Source: GBS-DC sp964451985 (GTDB lineage Bacteria > Armatimonadota > Fimbriimonadia > Fimbriimonadales > GBS-DC). From it: 12,184 nt of DNA. The stretch is taken from contig CAYVKB010000071.1 of NCBI GenBank assembly GCA_964451985.1, positions 1 to 12,184 on the forward strand, given 5' to 3'. The notes under the pieces are model-generated. The model had not been told where the DNA came from. It worked only from the letters and a program-made list of their open reading frames with translations, and made no database searches. Below are positions 6,170 through 12,184 of this stretch, piece after piece; the stretch's first letter is position 1; every line of letters starts with the position of its first letter. A program made the translations under genes and the position numbers.

Positions 6170-8056
6170 ATGACCCGCGCCGCGTTTCGTGAGCGGATTG
6201 CGCAGGGCGTACTGGTCGCCGATGGCGCGTTGGGCACGATGCTTGCCCTGCGTGGCGTGCCGCAGCCCTACGAGCTAGCGAACCTTACGCATCCCGAAAC
6301 TGTGCGCACCCTGCACCGCGAGTATTACGAAGCAGGCGCGCGGTTAATTGAGACCAACACCTACTTCGCGAACCGTGTGCGCCTACTGAACCTACCTGAA
6401 CGCGGCAGCGAGTTGCCCCCCGCCTTCAGCCTGCTGGAGCGGTTCGGAACGCCTGAGGAGCTGGTGGCACGCATCAACACTGCTGGCGCACGCCTTGCCC
6501 GTGAAGCCGTTGGCGAAGACGCATTGGTGTTCGGTGCAGTGGGACCTGTCGGCAAGCCGCTGGAGCCGCTGGGCGAAATGCGCCTTGAGGAAGCGGAGCA
6601 AGCCTTCGAGGAGCAAATCCGTTCCCTGCTGGAAGGCGGCGTGGATGGGCTGATTCTGGAGACCTTTATCGATCCGCGTGAGCTAGAGCTGGCGATTCGC
6701 GTCGCCCGACGCCTCGCACCCGACATCCCCATCATCGCCTCTAAAGGCTTTGTGGAGGACGGTGAAACGCTGATGGACGGCTTACCCGAACGGTTCGCCG
6801 AGCAGTTCCAGCAACTCGATGTCGACGCCGTCGGGGGCAACTGTATCGTGGGACCGCAGCGGATGCTTGACATCGTGCGGATGATGACGGGTGCAACGGA
6901 GCTGCCCATCAGCTCGATGCCCACGCCGGGGTTGCCTCAACTCGTGCGGGGGCAGGTGGTGTACGACATTCACCCCGACTACTTCGGCAAGTACGCGGCG
7001 CGGCTGGTCGAGGCGGGCGCGAGCATCGTGGGCGGCTGCTGTGGCACTACCCCTGACCACACCCGAGCGATTGCCCAACAGGTGCGGAGTCTGAAAACTA
7101 AACGCCCTACTGTGATTAGCCGTGTCCGCACGCGCGAACGCAAGGCACAAGAAGAGCTACCCACCGCCGAGCCGTCTAAGATTGCCCACCTACTGGGCAA
7201 GGAGCGTATCATTACGGTCGAACTCGACTTACCGCGCGGACTGAAAATTCAAAAGGTGATTGAAGGTGCGCGCCTGTTGAAAGAACACGGCGTGCATATG
7301 ATTGACATCTCCGATGGAGCGCGGGCGCGACTGCGCATGAACGTTATCGCTACCTCGCATCTCGTGCAGCGTGAGGCAGGCATCGAGGTGATGATGCACT
7401 TCGCGTGCCGCGACCGCAACCTGCTGGCGATACAGTCGGACCTACTGGGGGCGCATGCGCTGGGGATACGGAATGTACTGGCAATCACGGGCGACCCCGC
7501 GCAGATTGGTGACTACCCCACCGCGACCAGCGTGTTCGACGTGGACGCCGTGGGGCTGGTGCGCATCCTGCGCCGCTTCAACGAAGGGCGCGACCTCGCA
7601 GGCAACAGCATCGGTGTGTATGCGAACTTCACGATTGCCGCCGCCTACAACCCTCTTGCACCCGACCAGGACGCCGAAGATGACCGCCTGCGCCGCAAAA
7701 TCGATGAGGGCGCGCACCTGATTTACACGCAACCGCTGTTCGAGATGCCCATTGTAGAGCGCACGGCGGAGCTGCTCCGCAAGCTCAACACCCCGTGGTT
7801 CGTAGGCGTGTTGCCGTTGCGCAGCGCACGCCACGCCGAGTTTATGCACAACGAGGTGCCTGGCATCAGAATCCCTGAACCGATCCTGAAGCGGATGATT
7901 GAAGCCCCCGAAGATTCAGCGCAGCAAATTGGCATGGAGATTGCACAGGAATTCGTGCGTCAGGCAGACCCGTATGCACAGGGTCTATACTTAATGCCCC
8001 CCGCTGGCAGCGCGCAGATTGCCCTGCGCGTAATCGAGGCGTTGGAGAGCGGATAG
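6170..8056 (+). CDS. bifunctional homocysteine S-methyltransferase / 5,10-methylenetetrahydrofolate reductase
   Basis: 628 aa, the length and domain order of the Bacillus YitJ type. Residues ~8-305 are a Zn-dependent homocysteine S-methyltransferase barrel: VADGALGTML near the start, IETNTY at 60-65, and the zinc cysteines C225 (GGNCIVG) and C290-C291 (GGCCGTTPDH). After a linker (~310-345) residues ~346-628 form an MTHFR barrel with MMHFACRDRN, the FAD-binding loop ITGDP (~439-443), YTQPLFE and a YLMPP end. It is expected to reduce methylene-THF to methyl-THF and to make methionine from homocysteine, using methyl-THF or another methyl donor. The start is ATG 6170; a TATAAT lies 9 nt upstream. 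The stop at 8054-8056 abuts the stop of the opposing gene with no gap. No other methionine gene is nearby. Confidence 0.95.
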   Translation: MTRAAFRERIAQGVLVADGALGTMLALRGVPQPYELANLTHPETVRTLHREYYEAGARLIETNTYFANRVRLLNLPERGSELPPAFSLLERFGTPEELVARINTAGARLAREAVGEDALVFGAVGPVGKPLEPLGEMRLEEAEQAFEEQIRSLLEGGVDGLILETFIDPRELELAIRVARRLAPDIPIIASKGFVEDGETLMDGLPERFAEQFQQLDVDAVGGNCIVGPQRMLDIVRMMTGATELPISSMPTPGLPQLVRGQVVYDIHPDYFGKYAARLVEAGASIVGGCCGTTPDHTRAIAQQVRSLKTKRPTVISRVRTRERKAQEELPTAEPSKIAHLLGKERIITVELDLPRGLKIQKVIEGARLLKEHGVHMIDISDGARARLRMNVIATSHLVQREAGIEVMMHFACRDRNLLAIQSDLLGAHALGIRNVLAITGDPAQIGDYPTATSVFDVDAVGLVRILRRFNEGRDLAGNSIGVYANFTIAAAYNPLAPDQDAEDDRLRRKIDEGAHLIYTQPLFEMPIVERTAELLRKLNTPWFVGVLPLRSARHAEFMHNEVPGIRIPEPILKRMIEAPEDSAQQIGMEIAQEFVRQADPYAQGLYLMPPAGSAQIALRVIEALESG

Positions 8057-10399
8057 TCAGCCTGTCTTGTTCTGAGTCAACTCAATTGCCTGTGACGCGC
8101 TGAGCAACGCCACCTGCGCGCCGTGCTGAAATGCCTCGTGGGGCGTGTCGGCAGGAATAATCACTCCTGCGCGTCGGGCGCGAGCTTCGGGCAGCAGCGT
8201 TTGCAGAGCGTCCGCCTCGCGGGGCAGCATAGCGACCTCGAAAGCGTCGTGGGAACGCCATAGGGCGAGCATGGCAAGGGGCGCGCCCCACGCAGCCACT
8301 CCCGTCGCGCCGACTTGACCTTCCTGACGCGCAATCTCCAACGCCTCCAATGCGCCACTGAGCTGCGCCTCTGTGGGCGACTCGTGCAAACTCAGAAAAT
8401 AGTAATCGATATGTTCTCGCCCAATCGCGCAGAGCGTCTCAATCAGATGCGACTGAATCAGGTTCGCCGCCACGCGCGCGTCGGAGGCTTGCAGCAGCAG
8501 GTTCACAGGCGAGGCAACGACGACCTGCAGCGTGTTTTCTACTTCCCGCAGAAACCGCCCCCACAGCGCGGGCGCAGGCGTGATGTCCAGCGTCTCGATG
8601 GGCGATTCCAGCAGCGCGTGCATCAGCCGCTCGGCGCGCTCCTCCGCCGAGCCTGCCCCACTCAGATTCCCACGCGCCCACACAGGGTACACATACCGAT
8701 TCGTGCGTCCTAAGAGAGTTTTTTGCATCGCAGTCAAAAGCATAATATACCCCGCATAGCTTAGGGGTTCATCTGCTTCGTAATCCCCTGCGATAATCTG
8801 GGCTAATTGCAGGGCGCGTTCTTGCCAGCGAGTATCCCCAGTGGCTTGGGCGTACTCCCATGCGGCGAGGGCGAGCAAGGCGTTATCGGCAGGCAGCGCG
8901 TCGTCGCTGGAGATGCGCGTAGGCGCAATCGTAAGCGTCTCCCACTGCCGACTGCGGGCGACGTCATAAAAACCGCCTGTGGGGTCGGCGTAGTTGCGCC
9001 ACACATAGTCCAGCAGTTGGCGGGCAAACCCAATTGCGCGCGGGTTGGAGTTTAGCCGATAGACACGCAACGCCGCGCGCACAGTGAGGGCAAGGTCGGG
9101 CATCCAGTCGCGTATCTGGCGGATGCTACTGTGGAACAGGTCGCCTTGCAGGGTGCGTAGGGCGCGGAGCGTCTCCAGCACGCGCGGGGCGGTCTCGCGC
9201 GCCCACATCGCCTGCGGATCGGTTTCACCGAACACCTCCGCGTAGTCGCAGAGCGCGAGTATCGCATAGGCGTTCGCGTCAGTATACAGAATCGGGTCGG
9301 CAGGAGGCAAGCCGCGGTTCTGAGCGACGGCGATTCGCAGTTTCGGGGGCGGCAGCGCGCTGATGAAACCCGCAGGACGCTCTTGGTAGAACCGCACGCG
9401 CAGCGTGTCGGCTAACTCGTGTGCCGTCGCGCCCAGCTCCGGCTCGAATCGACTCGCGCGGCTGTAAAGGCTTAGGAGGCGGGCGTGTTCGATTAGCCGT
9501 TTGCCCCCCACTGGCTTACCCTCTGCATCGAGCCCATCTTCCAGCGCGTGGAACACGCCGAGATTCGAGTCCCACAGTGGACTTGAGCGCAACGCCTGCA
9601 GCTGCGTGGTCAGCAGCAGTTGCGCCTCCGTGTCGCCGCGCTCCGCCAACGATAGCAACGCCTCCAGATGGTTCAGGTTCGTCAGGGGCGCTTCGGGCGT
9701 CAGCGAGGCGTTCAAGGCACGCTGGAAGTTGGCCGCCAACGCATTCGGTTCGGGCGTTCCGACTCGTGCGGTGCGCGCCCAGCGTTCGTTCCATACTCGC
9801 TCCAGCTGGCTTGTGAGCAACGCTATCTGATCTGGGCGGTTGCGATAGAGTTGGCTCAGCTCTTCCAAGTGGCGCATCAGCTCGGCGCGTGTATCGGGTG
9901 CGACGGCGCGTATAGGCTTGCCGTCGGGCGTGAACCACGTAATCACAGGATACCGCGCAGGCGCGCCCATTAGCTGCGCGAGCTGCCGAATGTAGCGTGC
10001 GAGTTTGGGCATCGCCTCCGCGTCCACCTTGATCGCCACGAACTCACGGTTCACCAAATCTGCGACGCCCGAATCGGAGAATGCCTCACGCCCCAGCCGT
10101 TGACACCGCCCCGACCAATATGCGCCGACCTCAATCATCACCAAGCGGTCGCGCTGAATCGCCATTTTGAACGCCTCGTTACGGCAGGGCTGCCAGTTCA
10201 CCAGCTCGTACTGACTGCTGCGTAGATAGGCTTCGGGGGCGTCTTTGAGCGCGTTCGGATGCTGCTCGCGTTGCAGTCCGCGCAGGGTAATGCCCAACCA
10301 TGCGGTTAGCACCATGAGCAGGCACACGCCACTCAGCACCACGAAGCGCGGTGCGTACCGCTCCGCCGTCAGGCGATAATCGGGCGTTAGCCAACTCAC
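8057..10399 (-). CDS. membrane-anchored DUF255 thioredoxin-like protein with aldo/keto-reductase-like C-terminus
   Basis: 780 aa from GTG 10399, chosen because TATACT on the - strand ends 6 nt upstream; the frame is open for 25 more codons but those overlap the divergent promoter and pyrK. Residues ~19-38 form one membrane anchor. Residues ~62-190 match the DUF255/YyaL/SSP411 thioredoxin-like domain (ELVNWQPCRNEAF, then GAYWSGRCQRLGREAF, cis-Pro at RYP151V), but the usual CxxC is S96-G-R-C99, so redox dithiol chemistry is doubtful. Residues ~220-570 are the alpha-helical toroid of that family (DPTGGFYDV, DALPADNALLALAAWEYAQATGD). Residues ~584-775 do not match the usual family end; they read like an aldo/keto reductase (LDITPAP, GREHIDYYFLSLHES, ALEIARQEGQVGATGV), with the catalytic Tyr and Lys apparently gone. 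Function is unknown. Confidence 0.85.
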   Translation of the reverse strand: MSWLTPDYRLTAERYAPRFVVLSGVCLLMVLTAWLGITLRGLQREQHPNALKDAPEAYLRSSQYELVNWQPCRNEAFKMAIQRDRLVMIEVGAYWSGRCQRLGREAFSDSGVADLVNREFVAIKVDAEAMPKLARYIRQLAQLMGAPARYPVITWFTPDGKPIRAVAPDTRAELMRHLEELSQLYRNRPDQIALLTSQLERVWNERWARTARVGTPEPNALAANFQRALNASLTPEAPLTNLNHLEALLSLAERGDTEAQLLLTTQLQALRSSPLWDSNLGVFHALEDGLDAEGKPVGGKRLIEHARLLSLYSRASRFEPELGATAHELADTLRVRFYQERPAGFISALPPPKLRIAVAQNRGLPPADPILYTDANAYAILALCDYAEVFGETDPQAMWARETAPRVLETLRALRTLQGDLFHSSIRQIRDWMPDLALTVRAALRVYRLNSNPRAIGFARQLLDYVWRNYADPTGGFYDVARSRQWETLTIAPTRISSDDALPADNALLALAAWEYAQATGDTRWQERALQLAQIIAGDYEADEPLSYAGYIMLLTAMQKTLLGRTNRYVYPVWARGNLSGAGSAEERAERLMHALLESPIETLDITPAPALWGRFLREVENTLQVVVASPVNLLLQASDARVAANLIQSHLIETLCAIGREHIDYYFLSLHESPTEAQLSGALEALEIARQEGQVGATGVAAWGAPLAMLALWRSHDAFEVAMLPREADALQTLLPEARARRAGVIIPADTPHEAFQHGAQVALLSASQAIELTQNKTG

Positions 10400-10405
10400 A
10401 TTCAG

Positions 10406-10413
10406 AGTATACC
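10406..10413 (-). promoter_or_regulatory. GG-extended -10 box (GGTATACT) of the DUF255 gene
   Basis: On the - strand TATACT (10411-10406) ends 6 nt before GTG 10399, so the message would be leaderless or nearly so. The spacing is the same as in the + strand genes, which supports the GTG as start. It lies back to back with the pyrK box, 11 bp between the hexamers. Confidence 0.55.
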
Positions 10414-10420
10414 GTGAACA

Positions 10421-10428
10421 GGTACACT
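10421..10428 (+). promoter_or_regulatory. GG-extended -10 box (GGTACACT) of pyrKD
   Basis: TACACT (10423-10428) ends 7 nt before ATG 10436, predicting a leaderless pyrK message. A weak -35 candidate TTCAGA (10401-10406, spacing 16) overlaps the -10 box of the divergent gene. No room remains for a PyrR-type attenuator leader. Confidence 0.55.
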
Positions 10429-10435
10429 TTGAGCA

Positions 10436-11239
10436 ATGAGTCGGTACGAACTGCCAGCAACTGTTGTGGAGCATCAGCGGCGTGGGGGGAACCTGTACGA
10501 GCTGATTCTACACGCGCCACCGATTGCTGAACACGCCATGCCCGGACAGTTCGTGATGTTGCGCGCGATACACACGCACGCCCCCCTATGGCGACGCCCG
10601 TATAGCATTCTGCGGGCGAATCCCGACAAGGGCGTGTTCAGCGTGTTGTACTCGGTGCAAAGCGCGTTCACCGAGCTGTTGGCACTGAAACCCATCGGCT
10701 CCGCTGTGCAGACGCTGGGACCGTTGGGCAGCTACTTTCAGCCGGTGCGAAGTGCGCGACGGCATGTTCTGGTCGCGGGGGGTGTGGGCGCGCCACCGCT
10801 GTGCTTTTTCGCCGCGCGGCTTGTCCCCACCTTGCAGTCCGACGAACAGATGCTGATCCTGGCGGGCGCACGGCGTAGCGATATGCTGGTGGGCTTAGAT
10901 GAGTTTCGTGCGCTGGGGGCGGAAGTGCACATCGCCACTGACGACGGCTCGCAAGGCTATAGGGGCTATGTAACGGATCTGCTTGCTCAGGCGTTAGACG
11001 ATGGCATCGATTCGGCTGTGTACGCATGCGGACCGAACCGGATGTTACAAGTGGTGTCGGAGTTATGTCTACATCGAGGCGTTCCGTGCCAGATCTCGAT
11101 GGATGCACCGATGCCCTGCGGTGTAGGCGTTTGCTTAGGCTGCGCAGTGAAAGTACGCACGCCTGATGGAGGTGCGTGGTACAAACGCGCTTGCGCCGAG
11201 GGTCCTGTGTTCTGGGCGGAGGAGATACTATGGCAGTGA
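10436..11239 (+). CDS. pyrK: dihydroorotate dehydrogenase electron transfer subunit (class 1B)
   Basis: 267 aa, normal for PyrK. The N-terminal FAD barrel (~5-105) has the flavin-binding RRPYSI at 53-58. The NAD-binding half follows with LVAGGVGAPPL (~112-122) and the typical YACGPNRML (~196-204). The C-terminal 2Fe-2S site is C228-x4-C233-x2-C236-x16-C253, a complete ferredoxin-reductase-like set. The subunit passes electrons from dihydroorotate oxidation in PyrD to NAD+. It is translated without a visible Shine-Dalgarno; the start lies 7 nt after a TACACT box. The stop overlaps the pyrD start by 10 nt, so the two are translationally coupled as expected for the heterotetrameric enzyme. No other pyr genes are in the window. 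Confidence 0.95.
   Translation: MSRYELPATVVEHQRRGGNLYELILHAPPIAEHAMPGQFVMLRAIHTHAPLWRRPYSILRANPDKGVFSVLYSVQSAFTELLALKPIGSAVQTLGPLGSYFQPVRSARRHVLVAGGVGAPPLCFFAARLVPTLQSDEQMLILAGARRSDMLVGLDEFRALGAEVHIATDDGSQGYRGYVTDLLAQALDDGIDSAVYACGPNRMLQVVSELCLHRGVPCQISMDAPMPCGVGVCLGCAVKVRTPDGGAWYKRACAEGPVFWAEEILWQ
11218..11222 (+). promoter_or_regulatory. Shine-Dalgarno site of pyrD inside pyrK
   Basis: GGAGG, 7 nt before ATG 11230, lies in the last codons of pyrK. It decides the pyrD start against an in-frame ATG at 11176 and shows that the internal gene of the operon uses SD-led initiation. Confidence 0.75.
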
Positions 11240-12150
11240 ATCTGGAGGTCGCACTGGGTAGGCTGCACTTGCGCAACCCCGTGATGGTCGCCGCGGGCAC
11301 GTTCGGTTACGGCTTGGAATATCGCGATTTGGTAGACCTGCAACGGCTGGGCGCGATTGTGACCAAGAGCCTCACGCTTACGCCGCGCATCGGCAACCCG
11401 CCCCCGCGCGTGGTGGAAACGCCTGCCGGGATGCTGAACGCCATAGGCTTGCAAAACGACGGCGTGGACGCTTTTGTGCTAGAGACACTGCCTCGCCTGC
11501 GCGAGTACGAGACCCCTATTATCGCCAGCGTCGCGGGCGAGACGCTGGAGGAGTATGTGCAGGTCGCCGAGAAGCTGAGCCGTGCGGAGGGCGTCGCCGC
11601 GCTGGAGTTGAACCTCTCGTGCCCCAATCAGGCGCGTGGGGGCATGGAATTCGGCGTCAGCCCCGAGCTAACGGCTTTGGTCATCGCCGCTGTGCGCCAG
11701 GCAACCGATTTGCCCCTCATCGCCAAACTCACGCCGAATGTGGGCGACCTTGTACCGATTGCGCAGGCGGCGGTGCAGGCAGGCGCGGAGATTCTCAGCC
11801 TTATCAACACCGTACTGGGCGTGGCAGTGGACACCAAAACGCGCCAATTCCGCCTAAGTACTATCGTGGGCGGGCTATCGGGACCTGCCATTAAGCCCAT
11901 CGCACAGTATCACCTCTGGCGCGTGTGCCAAGCCCTACCCGACACGCCCCTGATAGGCGTCGGCGGTATCAGCAGCGCCGATGACGCGATTGAGTATCTC
12001 CTGCTAGGCGCGCACACCGTCCAGATAGGCACGGCGAACTACGTGCAGCCTACGCTTGCTATGGAAATTATTGACGGGATTCAACGCTACCTTGAGGAGA
12101 ATGGATTTGAAAGTGTGAGCAAAATACGAGGAAGTGTCTCAAGAGAGTAA
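11230..12150 (+). CDS. pyrD: dihydroorotate dehydrogenase, NAD-dependent class 1B catalytic subunit
   Basis: 306 aa, the usual length of class 1B PyrD. It is an FMN TIM barrel: NPVMVAAGTFGYG near the start, TKSLTLTPRIGNPPPR (46-60) with the FMN/substrate Lys46, NAIGLQN at 70-76, and LNLSCPN with C131, the cysteine base that marks class 1 (class 2 has Ser). AKLTPN contains Lys166, and the phosphate-binding loops are GGLSGPAIKPIA (214-225) and GVGGISS (243-249). It oxidises dihydroorotate to orotate and passes electrons to PyrK. It starts within the last codons of pyrK (10-nt overlap) behind a GGAGG at 11218-11222. The stop at 12148-12150 is followed 11 nt later by a strong GC hairpin. Cytoplasmic. 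Confidence 0.96.
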   Translation: MAVNLEVALGRLHLRNPVMVAAGTFGYGLEYRDLVDLQRLGAIVTKSLTLTPRIGNPPPRVVETPAGMLNAIGLQNDGVDAFVLETLPRLREYETPIIASVAGETLEEYVQVAEKLSRAEGVAALELNLSCPNQARGGMEFGVSPELTALVIAAVRQATDLPLIAKLTPNVGDLVPIAQAAVQAGAEILSLINTVLGVAVDTKTRQFRLSTIVGGLSGPAIKPIAQYHLWRVCQALPDTPLIGVGGISSADDAIEYLLLGAHTVQIGTANYVQPTLAMEIIDGIQRYLEENGFESVSKIRGSVSRE

Positions 12151-12161
12151 TCTAAGCGTAG

Positions 12162-12180
12162 CGTCGGCGTCCCGCCGACG
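12162..12180 (+). terminator. strong GC hairpin after pyrD, terminator or dispersed palindrome
   Basis: CGTCGGCG (12162-12169) pairs perfectly with CGCCGACG (12173-12180) around a 3-nt loop, 11 nt after the pyrD stop. Only ATTT remains before the window ends, so a U-tract cannot be judged. The stem is preceded by GTAG, as is the palindrome at 4230-4251, so it may instead be a member of a family of interspersed hairpins. Confidence 0.45.
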
Positions 12181-12184
12181 ATTT

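Noticed and set aside
6361..6924. 187-codon open frame on the - strand opposite the methyltransferase domain
   Set aside because: Ser/Arg-rich shadow of a strongly conserved coding region; no ribosome site and no domain resemblance.
10400..10474. 25-residue N-terminal extension of the DUF255 protein
   Set aside because: It would overlap the pyrK start and both promoter-like boxes, adds Cys-rich sequence with no family match, and the GTG at 10399 has the same box spacing as the other genes.
10668..11300. Long open frame of 210 codons on the - strand opposite pyrK
   Set aside because: It lies wholly antisense to a clear pyrK/pyrD pair, is rich in Arg/Pro/Ser as expected of a high-G+C shadow frame, and shows no recognisable motif.
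1..12184. CRISPR arrays, tRNA or rRNA genes, insertion sequences, prophage or other defence cassette
   Set aside because: No regularly spaced repeats, cloverleaf arms with a CCA end, rRNA-like stretches, transposase or phage reading frames were seen. The solitary Uma2 gene alone is not evidence of a defence system.

Overview
The window is bacterial chromosomal DNA of fairly high G+C, densely packed, with six intact protein genes on the + strand, one intact on the - strand, one - strand gene cut by the left edge, and one decayed gene. The gene set (a Uma2-family nuclease-fold protein, a paired M16 peptidase system, a Gfo/Idh/MocA oxidoreductase, a fused homocysteine methyltransferase/MTHFR, a DUF255 protein, PyrK-PyrD) together with recurrent -10-like boxes placed 6-9 nt before start codons suggests a thermophile-type lineage such as Armatimonadota. 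The taxon is inferred from general character only. No marker gene fixes it.

Layout. 1-1343 (-): 5' part of a von Willebrand factor A protein with an intact MIDAS site. 1344-1573 (-): remains of a ribbon-helix-helix antitoxin-like gene, broken by two frameshifts, directly upstream of it. 1646-2872 (+): Gfo/Idh/MocA oxidoreductase. 2894-4177 (+): catalytic M16 zinc peptidase. 4284-4838 (+): Uma2 family protein. 4852-6159 (+): M16 homologue without the zinc site. 6170-8056 (+): bifunctional homocysteine S-methyltransferase/methylenetetrahydrofolate reductase. 8057-10399 (-): membrane-anchored DUF255 (thioredoxin-like plus alpha-barrel) protein with an apparent degenerate aldo/keto-reductase-like C-terminus. 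10436-11239 and 11230-12150 (+): pyrK-pyrD, overlapping. A strong GC hairpin follows at 12162-12180.

Functional links. The two M16 genes probably form a catalytic/non-catalytic heterodimer, although a Uma2 gene sits between them. PyrK and PyrD form the NAD-dependent class 1B dihydroorotate dehydrogenase of pyrimidine synthesis. The fused MTHFR/methyltransferase links one-carbon folate metabolism to methionine. The other genes look like independent units.

The most striking non-coding pattern is a shared GGTA(T/C)A(C/A)T box 6-9 nt before the start codon (or an alternative start) of six genes, mostly without a Shine-Dalgarno sequence. This looks like a GG-extended -10 element driving leaderless or near-leaderless transcripts. 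By contrast the vWA, Gfo/Idh/MocA and pyrD genes have clear Shine-Dalgarno sites.
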